In this document: positions 9,622 through 19,227 of the stretch, in pieces
How the letters are laid out: each line of letters opens with the position of its first letter
Numbering within the stretch: position 1 is the first letter of the stretch
Assembly (NCBI GenBank): GCA_035249305.1
Contig: DATFGQ010000085.1
Span: 7,617 to 71,616 of the forward strand
DNA: 64,000 bases
Direction of reading: 5' to 3'
Origin: DASUNP01 sp035249305
GTDB taxonomy: Bacteria > Acidobacteriota > Blastocatellia > UBA7656
The notes under the pieces: model-generated
Told to the model about the DNA's origin: nothing
The model's input: only the letters and a program-made list of their open reading frames with translations
The model's database searches: none
Program-made: the position numbers and the translations under genes

Positions 9622-9827
9622 TCGGCTCCGTAGGAGCCGGATGTTTGTAGTGATCGCATAATCAGCATCCAACTCCGTAGGAGTTGAATAACAGACATAC
9701 AACTCCTACGGAGTTGGGGAATGGCCCATGACTATCTACAAATATTCAACTCCTACGGAGTTGGGGTGCGTTTACGCTATCGTTCTACAAACATAGAGCC
9801 CCTACGGGGCTTTTCAGACGCCCTCTG
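9622..9827. repeat. Second copy of the CTCCGTAGGAG palindromic element
   Basis: An inverted relative of the element at 5960-6147. The right end (CTACAAACATAG, then GCCCCTACGGGGC and CAGACGCCCTC) is the reverse complement of the left end of the first copy. It holds several palindromic cores, including ACTCCGTAGGAGT. The left end stops at GGCTCCGTAGGAGCC without the second terminal repeat, so this copy looks truncated. Confidence 0.65.
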
Positions 9828-9847
9828 AGTCCCGAGTAATATTCTTA

Positions 9848-9879
9848 ACTCAGGACTCAGGACTCAGCACTCAGGACTG
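9848..9879. repeat. Heptamer repeat array, right part
   Basis: Units of ACTCAGG/ACTCAGC in the opposite sense to the array at 9583-9612. It ends four bases before the stop codon of the 1787-aa oxidase gene, so it may act as part of that gene's 3' hairpin. Confidence 0.6.
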
Positions 9880-9883
9880 TTGG

Positions 9884-12800
9884 TCATTGTACTCGGAAGA
9901 TTCCCCACATACCGCCTGTGAAATTGAAGCTGTCTTGCGTGCGGTAGAGGAAATCGCCGACGACGCGGGTCAAACCGCCCGCCTGAGTCAGTATGTTCAA
10001 GTGGCGAGTCGGCCCGATGCCGCTAAAGGAACCGACCTCGAAGGTCAGAGGGTTGTTGCCTTGAGCAGTCGAGTTCTGCACCCACGGCGCCCACTGCCAG
10101 TGATGGCCGAAGACTGTGAAGCCGTGTTGACGCGGGTGGCCCGCCGCCTCAAGGACGCGGAAGCGAACGCTCATGCCCGGCGACGCGGTGAAGATCGGAG
10201 TTGCCGGATCGCACGGCCTTCCGGTCGCGAAGATGCAGCCGGCGTGCGAGACCTTCGAGCTGAGGATGTTCGTGTAGATCTGGTCGTTCATTGTCTGCTG
10301 ATCTGTCTCGGGCGGGAGCCCGAAGCGCGCCCACAGAGGCTCGTGCTTGTAGTCGAAAGCCTTCTGGCCCGAATCCTCAGAGTCATCAGTGTCGCCTATG
10401 TTCCTCATACCCGTGTTCGTAAAGACCTGACCCTCGAAGGTGATCGCGCCGTCGGCGTCCTGCATAGTGACGTCGTCCTGGTAGTGGACGACGAACTCGC
10501 GGAAGATGAGCTGGTTGCTTGAGTTGACTATGTCGGCCTGCACTCCGCTGTGGAGGTTTGTAGTCGTGCCCGGCGCCTTGAACCGCGTACCTTCCGGCTC
10601 AACTATGATCGCGCCGATCAAGCCATGCGAAGAGTGTTTGATCACGTCGCCCACATCCCTGAGGTGTGTGACGCCGAACTCGGCGGGCGTCAGGATGATC
10701 GCCTGCCCGTTCGAGCTCACTCGGCCCGCGTACCACGCGTAACGGATCTTGTGGTGCGGCCGAACAGTGGTGTTCGGGTTAAAGCCGACGTTCGACCCGT
10801 CCGACCCGCTCACGTCGTAGCCGAGCACTTGCGGGTGCAGGCTGACGCGGTTCGACGGATCGATCTGGTTGAAGTTGAACCTGGGGATTATCGGCGGCAG
10901 GTGGTTAAAGCTGTCGTAGTCGGGCAGGACTTCCGGCAGCCGGTTGCGCAATCGGACTTCGATGCATTCGCCTTTGCGGGCTCGAATCGTCAGCGGCTCA
11001 AGCGGCTTGGTCCCGTTTCGTATCGCCTGGCGGTCGCGCGCGTTGATGAAGACGATCCCAGCCGGGTCCTTGAAGTTGAACCGAGGGTTGTAAATGATCC
11101 CGCGCGGGTCGTTGAGCAGCGTGCTCGCGCGCCACGCTTCGATGATGAACCTCCTTATCGGCGGCGTGCCCGGCCCAGGGAAGTTGTCGCAACTGTTTAT
11201 CCCGCCGCTTGAGAATTGCGAAGCCTGACCGGTGGTGCCGGCGGCCGAGTCTTCCTCAGCAACTAGCTCGTCAAGCTCAGGGTCGGGGTCATCTGGGTTT
11301 TCTGTTGCAAGCGCATCGAACTCATCTACGTCCTCGCCCGGCCCGCGCCTTGTAGCCTCGGTCAAGGAGTCGGCGGTCGCGAACGGGGTGACTGGCAGAG
11401 CCGTCTCGTTGCCAATGGCCTCCGCCGCATTCAACCCCGCGGGCAGTCTGGCAAGACCAGGCTGTGTGAACCTGAACGCTCTGAGTATGCCCCACTGCCC
11501 GTCCCAGAGATTGTCGACCGGCGCGGATTGGTAGAGATAATCTGCGACCTCTTTATCCCTTGCGAATATCGGCAACACGCGGTCGGTGAAGTCGAACTCA
11601 AAGTGCTCCGATATTCCTATCGCGTCCGCGTTGGTCATGCCGGAGTTGTTCTCCATGCCTGAGAATGGCGTACCGGGCTCGAAGAACCAGCGGTGCCCGT
11701 GGACGTTCACCACATGCTGCTCTTCCTGCGCGCCCTGCAACAGCTTGATCTGTATGCGGTCGCCCGGGTAGGCTCTGAGAATCGGCGTGAATGGGTCGCC
11801 GTGAACTTGTGAGCTGAAGACGTTAGCGAGGTTCCCTTGCGGCCCGCCCTTCTGCTGGAACACGCCGTTGACCTTCTCGCCTATGCGGAGCGGTATGGGC
11901 TCCTGCTTGTAGTTTATCAACTGCGTGCCGGGGTCGGCGGCCGAGATGGCCTCGGGGAACGGGAACCGCTCGGGGTTATCGATGTCCTTGGAGCCGACTA
12001 TGAAAGGCGGCGCGTGCTCGACCCGATTGGGCGGATTGATAGGGATGTTGCCCGTGCCTCTTGCGGCAATGTCGTTTCTGGGTGTGTAGACGATGGCGAA
12101 GTCAGCGATATTCAACCCGAACTCGCGGAAGCTCTCTGTCTGGTTCTGCCCCGCGAGGATGTTCGCCTCAAAGCTCGTGGGTCCGCCGTCGCTCCTGGTC
12201 CCGAAGATTACCGTGCCTGACAGCGAGGTCCAGGTCGAGCCTTGAGGTTCGACGAGCAAGCCCGCGTAGAGGCCGTGGTGTTGATGACCGCTCGGGCTGA
12301 AGTGATCGTGCGAGAAGACCGTGCGGATCGTCCGGTCCTTGCCCTGACGGTTAACGAGCGGGTCGGCCCACCAGCGCTGTATGACAGTCTGCGCGCCGAG
12401 CCACTCGTCGCTGACCAGCCCTTTTCCGAATACAGGGTGCTCTTCAATCACCAGCTTTTCCTCGCTGCCCTGTTCTTCCTGGTATCGGTTGTAAGCCTCA
12501 ATCCTGTGATGAACCTCTTCGGGCGAAAAGGCTCCGTTCTCGTAGTTGAAGCCATTGGCGGCCCCGTCCGTCGACGTGACGTCGAACTTCACCAGATGTA
12601 TATGCTGGCCAATCGTGTCCGTGCCCTGATAGACCTGGAAGTCGTCGAGGTTCAAAGCTCCGGGCACGAGGTTCGTCACGCGGTAATCTACGCAATCGCC
12701 CGAACGCGCGCGGAAAAAGAGCGGCTCGGCTTTCCTGTTGCCCGTTAGAGTGTTGACGACATCCTGCTCAAGCACAGTGATTCTCGCCTGGCGGTCGTGC

Positions 12801-15247
12801 CACCTCTCGCGGTTCACCTCAAGCGTGACGAGTTGATCGAACGGCGGGCCGTCGGGGGCAAACTGTATCCACGCCGCGCGGTAGCGGCGCAACGGCACGG
12901 GAACTCTCGTCCCGTTGTTGTTGATGAACGAGTCAGAGCAAGGGTCAGCGAAAGGCCCGCCCTGCTGCCCCGTCTGGCCCGCGGGCGGTATGCGCCCGTT
13001 GACGAGGAAGAAGACGCCGCCACCGCCCGAAGGCGTAAACGACGGGTAGCCTCTGGCGGGCCAGTCGTACTGCGTCCGAGGGACAGCCTGACCTCCTGGG
13101 AGCAGCCCCTGATGGAAGCGCATGGCGGTCTGCTCGACGGGGGTCCCGTTCTCGGGCAGCAACTGCAAGTTGGCTGTATCAAGGATGCGGGCGAAATTGA
13201 CAAGGTTCGGGTCATTGTTCTGCGCGCGCACGCGCTGAAAGACCATGTCGTTCTGCCTGAAAGCGGGGATGGCCGCGAGCCCATCTATGGTTGTTGCGTC
13301 CAGGACGTTGTGGCGAGGCAGGCCGCCATCGTGCTCAAGGCTAAGAGGCGGCTGTGGGGCTCTGTGCCCTTTGTTGGCCGCGACGAAGAAAGGATAGCCT
13401 TTGAATGCCGCCGTCGGCATCAATGGCATGGCGCGGTTCGGTATGGGGATGAGAGCGGGCGTAGGGGTCCCGTCGGCAATCTCGCCGTCGGGAAGGTTGC
13501 GGTCGGCCACGCCCGTCTCCCACACGTCATGGTTGCGCCACAGCTCCCACATCCCTTGCGCGAAGTGCGGGTAGAGGTGGCAATGAAATATCGCATCACC
13601 CGGAGTGAAGTTGCGATTGCCGCCGCCGCCGTAATTGATCTCGTAGGTGAATGCCGCGCCCGGCGAGATGGTTTGCGAATCCAGGTAAGTAGAGTTCTGG
13701 TCGCGCGGCGTCGTAAGCCACTGGTGCGCGTGGAGGTGGAAGACGTGCGTCTCTTTAGGCCCCATGTGGATGTTGCGGAACCTCACGGGGTCGCCCAGGT
13801 AAGAGTGGTGCACGTTCGACGGGTCGTCGGGGAAGATCGCCGAGGTCGCCCTCCCCGTCGTCGGGTCGTTGCGCACGAGCATGGCCGGGTCGCCGTTGGG
13901 CCAAGACGAGAGGAAGAACTCTTCGAAGTTGCACTCGTCGCAATCGGCGGATGGCCCTATCTTCTTGCGGTTGGCGAGCAGTATAGCGCCGAACCCCGAC
14001 GAGCCGTAGTTGATGCCGAAACCGTCCCTCACCGAATGAAAGACGTGCTCGTCGGCGTGAAGCTCGGGGAAGGCAGGTTTGCCCGACTCAAGCTCGTCGT
14101 GGAATAGCACCGTGAACTCGCGGAACCACTGGCCGCAAGTTCCCGACGGCGGGTCTATGCGCGTCGCGCCGCTCAGGCAACCGTCGGCCGCCAGGGAGAA
14201 GTTCGTGATGATGGCGTTGAGATCCGTGTGGATGATCTCGGTGCCCTTGAGCATGTTCAGGATCGGGTCGCCGTTGGAGTAGGTCTTGTCGTAGTTGCTG
14301 ATCTTCGGCTGGCCCAGCGGCGTAGTCGTCGCGTCTTTAACGTCGTTGAGCACCTGCGCGGTCACTTGAGAGCGATACCACTTCGAGCCCGCCGGCTCGA
14401 CGTTGACCGAGCCGAACAACCCGTGCACGGGCTGGCCGCCGTCGCCTTCGCCTCCCGAAGGCGCGCCCATCGAGTGAATCAAGTACTGGCCCTGTTTGGC
14501 CGCGTACCAGGTGTAGGTCCTCGTCTGGCCCGGCGCCGCGAGCGAAGAGGGGTTGAGCCCTACGTTCGCGCCGTCTGAGAGAATGCCGGGTGCTCCGGGC
14601 GGCATGTAATCGAGCCCGTTGACGTGCATGGAAGCATGGCGAGTCGCGGGCGTGTCCTCTTCTTCGAGGTGTACGTCGCCATCGTCTATGAGTATTGTCC
14701 CGTCGGGACGCTCCTCGACGACTCTCGCCTTCCCGTTGGTGACCAGTATCTTTCGGACGCTGCCGTCAAGCTGGACTATCTGCGTCCCGAAGAAAGGCTG
14801 TTTGTCCCAGTAAGGCCGGCGGTTGGGCTGGTTGAAAAAATGTAAGTTCTCGACGTCTTCTCGGTTCGGCGTCAGGTAGTTGGTGAAGGTGACCTGTAGA
14901 CAATCGCCCTCGTTGACTCGCAGCACCAATGGGCGTGGACGCTTGTCCGCCCTCAGTTGAGTATTGCCGGGACCTATCTGCGTGCCCGTAATGGGTCTTA
15001 CGTCCCGGCGGAGCGCGTACATCATTCCGGCAGGGTCGAAGCTGCCAAAGCGGTTGTAGAAAATTATCTGGTCAAAGGCGACTACGTCGGCCGTGATCGT
15101 CCTCGCGCATGTCGGTATGGGGACCGGCGCGGTGGCCTCCTTTTGCGCGGACGCTTGGGGGGCGGACGCGAATAGAGCCGTGACCAGCATTACGATTCTG
15201 CCGAGCCGCTTCGCGAGATCCGCCCTGGTCCTACCCAGGCTTGACAT
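9884..15247 (-). CDS. Giant multicopper oxidase-like protein (MofA/MnxG-like), about 1787 aa
   Basis: Longer paralogue of the 1600-aa oxidase. The start at 15247 has AAGGAGGG upstream; a signal peptide ending near ASAQKE follows. It has the same six-module layout: HVFHLHAHQW near residue 500, HCHLYPHFAQGM near 554 (type 1 copper with Met), GQHIH near 878 and HDHFSPSGHQHH near 978. Modules 4-6 keep EEQHVVNVHGHRW, IKHSSHGLIG and GHPRQHGFTVFGHHW. Two insertions distinguish it: about 60 extra residues in module 1 with acidic and Asn/Arg-rich stretches (near 14650-14870), and an Asp/Glu-rich linker coded near 11230-11350 that could bind cations. Module 1 has YLIHSMGA where the 1600-aa protein has FMLYSMGA, a His/Tyr difference at a possible ligand. 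Likely an exported oxidase; Mn(II) as substrate is inference. Confidence 0.88.
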   Translation of the reverse strand: MSSLGRTRADLAKRLGRIVMLVTALFASAPQASAQKEATAPVPIPTCARTITADVVAFDQIIFYNRFGSFDPAGMMYALRRDVRPITGTQIGPGNTQLRADKRPRPLVLRVNEGDCLQVTFTNYLTPNREDVENLHFFNQPNRRPYWDKQPFFGTQIVQLDGSVRKILVTNGKARVVEERPDGTILIDDGDVHLEEEDTPATRHASMHVNGLDYMPPGAPGILSDGANVGLNPSSLAAPGQTRTYTWYAAKQGQYLIHSMGAPSGGEGDGGQPVHGLFGSVNVEPAGSKWYRSQVTAQVLNDVKDATTTPLGQPKISNYDKTYSNGDPILNMLKGTEIIHTDLNAIITNFSLAADGCLSGATRIDPPSGTCGQWFREFTVLFHDELESGKPAFPELHADEHVFHSVRDGFGINYGSSGFGAILLANRKKIGPSADCDECNFEEFFLSSWPNGDPAMLVRNDPTTGRATSAIFPDDPSNVHHSYLGDPVRFRNIHMGPKETHVFHLHAHQWLTTPRDQNSTYLDSQTISPGAAFTYEINYGGGGNRNFTPGDAIFHCHLYPHFAQGMWELWRNHDVWETGVADRNLPDGEIADGTPTPALIPIPNRAMPLMPTAAFKGYPFFVAANKGHRAPQPPLSLEHDGGLPRHNVLDATTIDGLAAIPAFRQNDMVFQRVRAQNNDPNLVNFARILDTANLQLLPENGTPVEQTAMRFHQGLLPGGQAVPRTQYDWPARGYPSFTPSGGGGVFFLVNGRIPPAGQTGQQGGPFADPCSDSFINNNGTRVPVPLRRYRAAWIQFAPDGPPFDQLVTLEVNRERWHDRQARITVLEQDVVNTLTGNRKAEPLFFRARSGDCVDYRVTNLVPGALNLDDFQVYQGTDTIGQHIHLVKFDVTSTDGAANGFNYENGAFSPEEVHHRIEAYNRYQEEQGSEEKLVIEEHPVFGKGLVSDEWLGAQTVIQRWWADPLVNRQGKDRTIRTVFSHDHFSPSGHQHHGLYAGLLVEPQGSTWTSLSGTVIFGTRSDGGPTSFEANILAGQNQTESFREFGLNIADFAIVYTPRNDIAARGTGNIPINPPNRVEHAPPFIVGSKDIDNPERFPFPEAISAADPGTQLINYKQEPIPLRIGEKVNGVFQQKGGPQGNLANVFSSQVHGDPFTPILRAYPGDRIQIKLLQGAQEEQHVVNVHGHRWFFEPGTPFSGMENNSGMTNADAIGISEHFEFDFTDRVLPIFARDKEVADYLYQSAPVDNLWDGQWGILRAFRFTQPGLARLPAGLNAAEAIGNETALPVTPFATADSLTEATRRGPGEDVDEFDALATENPDDPDPELDELVAEEDSAAGTTGQASQFSSGGINSCDNFPGPGTPPIRRFIIEAWRASTLLNDPRGIIYNPRFNFKDPAGIVFINARDRQAIRNGTKPLEPLTIRARKGECIEVRLRNRLPEVLPDYDSFNHLPPIIPRFNFNQIDPSNRVSLHPQVLGYDVSGSDGSNVGFNPNTTVRPHHKIRYAWYAGRVSSNGQAIILTPAEFGVTHLRDVGDVIKHSSHGLIGAIIVEPEGTRFKAPGTTTNLHSGVQADIVNSSNQLIFREFVVHYQDDVTMQDADGAITFEGQVFTNTGMRNIGDTDDSEDSGQKAFDYKHEPLWARFGLPPETDQQTMNDQIYTNILSSKVSHAGCIFATGRPCDPATPIFTASPGMSVRFRVLEAAGHPRQHGFTVFGHHWQWAPWVQNSTAQGNNPLTFEVGSFSGIGPTRHLNILTQAGGLTRVVGDFLYRTQDSFNFTGGMWGIFRVQ

Positions 15248-15734
15248 TCTCTTACCCTCCTTGAAGCGGAAACCGTTTGGAGATAGCAAGCCCCGAGAGG
15301 CCGGCCATTGCGCGGGCAGTCAGAGACCTGACCGACGCTGAAGACGGCTTCTGGCGGGACTTGCTTTAGGTGTGCGGCGACAGGTGCGCGGACCTTACAC
15401 AGGACCGCGATCAAAATTTATTGATATCGAAAGTGATTGAACCTATTCCCAATGGATCGCGGGGAATGAATTGAACCCTAGAGGAGCAGCCGCACAGCCA
15501 GTGCGCCTTAACGGGCCGGTAGCTGCCGCCGGAGTCTCTGCAATTGGCGTGCTAAGAGGCGTCTCACAGGGCTCAAAGTTTATAAGCAAGCTAACTATAG
15601 AGACCGGGCGGCTTTCCTCGAGAGGTAGTAATAGGGATAACGTAAAGATGAGGCCGACCTTATAACAACCTTTACTCAAGGGCCGGCAAGAATGCCCCAG
15701 CTCGATCTGTGAGAGATCTTCATGCACAAAAAGA
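15248..15734. other. Intergenic region upstream of the 1787-aa oxidase gene
   Basis: No coding region recognised. An 8-bp inverted repeat, CCGCGATC (15405-15412) and GATCGCGG (15455-15462), 42 bases apart, sits in the stretch that should hold the oxidase promoter. It could be an operator or a loop-forming site. I see no clear -35/-10 pair. Confidence 0.35.
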
Positions 15735-15770
15735 CGCGGGCGCGGCGAGCATCTACTCGCCGCGCCCGCG
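15735..15770 (-). terminator. Rho-independent terminator of the heme/propeller gene
   Basis: A perfect 15-bp GC-rich stem (15735-15749 with 15756-15770) with a six-base loop. On the minus strand it is followed by TCTTTTTG, directly downstream of the stop at 15789. Confidence 0.88.
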
Positions 15771-15788
15771 CTTCTCTCAATTTCTGTC

Positions 15789-18572
15789 TTATCGTAAGTT
15801 GAAAGAGACAGAAGTCCTGACGTTAGCCGCAGGGTCGTAGGTCGTGTTCGTCTTGGTCACAGAGATCACGCGAATTGTCGACGAGCCCTTCGAGCTGTTA
15901 TTGCTGGTGGCCAATTGGAAGAGCGCCAGGCCGTTCGACCCCGTGCTGCTCGTGCGGCTCGCGGAGAGACCGCCCGTCACGTCGGTCCTGACCGAAGCGC
16001 CGCTCACGGCCGCGTTGTTCTGATCGACTATCAGCGCGCGCCAGAACACCGTCTCACCCCTCCTGAATGTGCTCTTCGGGTTGCCGTTGACGTCGGTCGT
16101 GGTCAGGCTCGCGACATGCGTTACAACGGCCGCGGGAGGAGGAGGCGGCGGCGGGGCCAGGTCGCCGTCGAGCACGCCGTCGAGGTTTCGGTCTATACCC
16201 ATTCGCGTGCCCGATCCCCTCGGCACACCCATCGGCGTAAGCACGTTGCCAAGGGCAACAGAGTTTCTCAACTGCGTCCGCGTGAACGGCCCCACGCCCG
16301 TCCTGTCGGTCTGGTAGTCGTTCGACGCGGGCCTGTAGAGCAACCCCATCCGCTGCCCGTTGACCGTCCCTTTAACTATCAGATCGATGTTGCCTGCCGC
16401 CGCCTGTCCTTCGAGCAACGTCCAGTCGTTGACGACGGCGGTGTTATTCACGTTAGCCGACGTGACTGTGCGCGCGTAACCGACGGCCGGCGCCGTCCCC
16501 GTGTCGAAGCAGAGCAGGAACGCGGCCAGGTTTGTCTTCCTCACCGTGTCGTTGGAGAAGCTCTGGAAGACGGGGTTCGACAGGAAAGCGAAGAGGTTCG
16601 GGACCGAACCGTCGTGAAGGATGCCGAAGCCCCCGACGGTCGAGCCGCCCGCCGCGTTATTGAAGCTAAGCTTCTGGTAGACGTTCCGCAGTTGCGGGAC
16701 TTTGAACGATTGGCTCTCCTGTAGCACCGAGTCCGGTATTATCGTCCTGTTCGAGCCGGGGCCGGGGTTCGCCGTGTGGCATGAATTACAAGTAATGTTC
16801 GACGTGAACGGCTCGTTGAGGAACGTGTTGCGGCCCGCGGCCGGGTTGCCGCCGGCGATCGAGGCCGGGAGCGTGCGATCCAGATTCTGGTTCGGGTTAG
16901 GCTGGAACTGAATCGTGTTTACGAAATCGCGGTAGGCCGTCATGTCCGCGCTCGTGAGCGTCGACCCGCCCATCAGCGAGTCGAACGCGCCGTTGAAGTC
17001 GAGGAAGGTCGCGCGGTCGCCGCGCCAGTGGAGCGGGTCAAGGCCGCTAAGACCACGCAAAGTCTGAGTCGTCATCGGCCCCTTCATCGGGTGGATCTGA
17101 ACTGTTCCGAACGGGGTTGAAGCCGTCTGCATGCTGCCGCCGGGGTTCCCGAGGTCCCAGGCCAGCAGGTCCATGTCGGAGTCTATGTGACAAGAGGCGC
17201 ACGACGCCGAGCCGTTGCCCGAGAGCTTCGCGTCGTATAAGAAACCGCGGCCGGTCTTTATGACCTGCGGCGTGGGATCGAACTGTCCCGCGCCCATCTC
17301 TTTGACGACGGAGCTGGATGAAGTGTCGACCACAGAGACTGTGTTCGAGATTCTGTTCAAGACGTAGAGGAACTGCCCCGTCCTGCTCAAGGCGAGGCCG
17401 CGCGGGCCGCGCTTCGTCCTGGGGTTGACCGCAGAGCCTGTCGCAGGGCCGATCTCGATCCGCGCGATGACGTTGCCGTTCGCGTCGAGACGGGCCACGC
17501 GGTCCGTGCCGAACGCGGCGACGTAAAGCGAGTTGCCCGTAGGCTCGAACGTCATCGCCGCCGGCTGTGCGAGGGCCGTCGACTTCGCCTGCAAGTTGGG
17601 CAGCACTGTGTAGTCGACAAATGGGTTCAGGTCGAACGACGAGAGATCCCCTCCCGGCATCAGAATGCGCGTGACCCTGTTGTCGACGAAATGGCCGCGG
17701 ACGTTTGTCTCGAACTGCACGAGGTTTCGCGCGTCCGTGTTCCCCACATAAAGGTCGCCCGTCGTCGGGCGGACGGCGATCCCTAGATTCACGGTCCCGA
17801 CGCCCGAGAAGTAGCGCGCCACGGTCATCGACGCCACGTCGACTTCGACAACGTCGTTGTCGGGCATGCTGTAGTTGATAACGCCCGGGCTCCACCTGGG
17901 GTCGGTCGCGTCGACGATCAACCCTTCGCGCGGCGCGGGCGGAAGGCTAGGGTTGGTCGGGGCCGGCTGCGGCGGAGCGCTTTCGGCCGGGACGATCGTC
18001 GTCCGATTGCCCGACAGCGCGAACGCCGCGTAGACTTTGCTTCCATCGGGGCTCACGGCGAGCGCTCTGGGGTTTTCGCCCGCGAGCGGGATCGACTTCA
18101 GTAGCTGGCGCGTCGTCGCGTCATAGACGCGCACGGCGTTGCTGCGCGAGGCCGTGACGAAGGCCCTGTTTCCGGCAAAGACTACGTCGGCGGGCTCGTC
18201 TTTAACATAGATCGTGTCGACGACTATGCCCTGCGACACCGAGACGACGCTGATGCTGTCGGAGACTTGATTGACGACCCACGCCTCGTCGCCCGTGCGC
18301 GGGTTGACGGAGACAGGCTCGATGCCGACGGGGATCTCCGCGATCAGCGCGGGGCTGGACTCCTGCGACAGGTCGAAGACCGACAGCCGCGCGTCGGGTG
18401 TGTTGACCGCAAACAGCCGCGCGCCGTCTGCCGAGACGCGGACGGGGTTTGTTTGCGAGCCTTCAAAGTTTACGTACGTGTTGACCGGGACACCTGTCTG
18501 CGTAGAGCCGGTAAACGGAATAATTATTGCGGTGAGCATTAATGCTATTAATGTGACTTTTGTGATTCTCAT
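15789..18572 (-). CDS. YVTN beta-propeller protein with cytochrome c peroxidase-like heme domain
   Basis: About 927 aa, exported (signal peptide MRITKVTLIALMLTAIII). The start at 18572 has a perfect AGGAGGT seven bases upstream. Residues about 40-430 form a YVTN propeller (for example VVNQVSDSISVVSV and YVLNRISNTVSVVDT). Then come two c-type heme motifs, CASCH near residue 457 and CNSCH near 595, with MauG/cytochrome-c-peroxidase-like surroundings (MKGPMTTQTLRGL, HWRGDR). A C-terminal Ig-like domain (about 830-927) follows a proline-rich linker. Likely a periplasmic or surface di-heme redox protein. With the giant oxidases next to it, an electron-transfer partner role is plausible but not shown. 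Whether it has peroxidase activity cannot be told. Confidence 0.88.
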   Translation of the reverse strand: MRITKVTLIALMLTAIIIPFTGSTQTGVPVNTYVNFEGSQTNPVRVSADGARLFAVNTPDARLSVFDLSQESSPALIAEIPVGIEPVSVNPRTGDEAWVVNQVSDSISVVSVSQGIVVDTIYVKDEPADVVFAGNRAFVTASRSNAVRVYDATTRQLLKSIPLAGENPRALAVSPDGSKVYAAFALSGNRTTIVPAESAPPQPAPTNPSLPPAPREGLIVDATDPRWSPGVINYSMPDNDVVEVDVASMTVARYFSGVGTVNLGIAVRPTTGDLYVGNTDARNLVQFETNVRGHFVDNRVTRILMPGGDLSSFDLNPFVDYTVLPNLQAKSTALAQPAAMTFEPTGNSLYVAAFGTDRVARLDANGNVIARIEIGPATGSAVNPRTKRGPRGLALSRTGQFLYVLNRISNTVSVVDTSSSSVVKEMGAGQFDPTPQVIKTGRGFLYDAKLSGNGSASCASCHIDSDMDLLAWDLGNPGGSMQTASTPFGTVQIHPMKGPMTTQTLRGLSGLDPLHWRGDRATFLDFNGAFDSLMGGSTLTSADMTAYRDFVNTIQFQPNPNQNLDRTLPASIAGGNPAAGRNTFLNEPFTSNITCNSCHTANPGPGSNRTIIPDSVLQESQSFKVPQLRNVYQKLSFNNAAGGSTVGGFGILHDGSVPNLFAFLSNPVFQSFSNDTVRKTNLAAFLLCFDTGTAPAVGYARTVTSANVNNTAVVNDWTLLEGQAAAGNIDLIVKGTVNGQRMGLLYRPASNDYQTDRTGVGPFTRTQLRNSVALGNVLTPMGVPRGSGTRMGIDRNLDGVLDGDLAPPPPPPPAAVVTHVASLTTTDVNGNPKSTFRRGETVFWRALIVDQNNAAVSGASVRTDVTGGLSASRTSSTGSNGLALFQLATSNNSSKGSSTIRVISVTKTNTTYDPAANVRTSVSFNLR

Positions 18573-18617
18573 GAATGGACCTCCTACCCTTACTCGATTA
18601 CCCATTGTTCTTCCAGT

Positions 18618-18648
18618 GGCAGGCGATCCGAGATCTCATATGCCTGCC
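18618..18648 (-). other. Leader hairpin of the heme/propeller gene
   Basis: A 7-bp stem, GGCAGGC (18618-18624) with GCCTGCC (18642-18648), lies about 45 bases upstream of the start at 18572. It would sit in the 5' leader. Function unknown. Confidence 0.3.
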
Positions 18649-18663
18649 CCCGGTTTACTACAC

Positions 18664-18852
18664 CTACTGCCAAGGCGTTGTCGCGCCGAAGGCGCCAAGC
18701 AATTGGCCGTCGCTTGCGTGCAGTTTGGCCACGTTACGGCTACCGAAATTTGCTGCCCAGACGTTAACCCCTTCGGCCAATAGGGCGGTTGTTCCCGCGC
18801 TAACGAGTGTCATTGCTCGACAGGCGTCTAGCTCATAGCTCTCTTTGTCCAC
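18664..18852 (-). pseudogene. Relic of a beta-propeller protein
   Basis: A 62-codon open frame whose second half (VNVWAANFGSRNVAKLHASD, then GQLLGAF) matches the typical repeat of propeller proteins of the ANIWVANFGSNTVTKL type. It holds barely one blade and stops abruptly, and neither side continues the repeat in any frame I examined. I read it as a decayed fragment of a longer gene, perhaps related to the neighbouring YVTN genes. Confidence 0.55.
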
Positions 18853-19192
18853 ATCTGCATTTGCTTAGGACTAGAGTCAAAAACCTAGAGACCTTGTTCG
18901 ATCGGAGTCACGTCAGTCGGCTTGAGCGCGTTTTCGAATCGGAGGGGGAATTCCCCGGTCGCGCTTCGTCGTTGTTTTGAAATAAGCGAAATAAAAATTG
19001 AGGTCGGGTCAGCTCCCCTTCTGACCCATTCGGAGCGCATTTATGTTAAGCACCTTATCCTTTCTAGTCAAGCAAAAAGTTGGCCGAGCGCGACCACTAC
19101 GGCAACGCTTACGGTCTTCGTCGCCCTAAAAAGCAAAAGCATCTGAACGTGCTCTTGTTTGAAAATTCGAGGTAAGAAATACCACATCGATC
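18853..19192. other. Intergenic, gene remnants
   Basis: No intact gene. At 19102-19122 a 21-base stretch is identical to 27629-27649 inside the Ig-repeat surface protein gene, and in the same reading sense both give ATLTVFV. This looks like a leftover of a similar surface-protein C-terminus. Confidence 0.45.
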
Positions 19193-19221
19193 TTGACAGG
19201 GAAGATGAGACTATATATACT
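19193..19221 (+). promoter_or_regulatory. Consensus sigma-70 promoter
   Basis: TTGACA at 19193-19198, a 17-base spacer, then TATACT at 19216-19221. This is one of the best promoter matches in the window. Start of transcription would be near 19228, 825 bases before the multicopper oxidase start at 20053. Confidence 0.7.
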
Positions 19222-19227
19222 CCGCGA

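Noticed and set aside
5960..9827. Composite transposon formed by the two palindromic elements
   Set aside because: The two copies are inverted and flank Sco/YVTN genes, but no transposase is seen and the second copy lacks one end.
12797..14107. Long open frame opposite the 1787-aa oxidase gene
   Set aside because: It is a shadow of a GC-rich gene: Arg/Val/Leu-rich translation with no known motif and no ribosome binding site.
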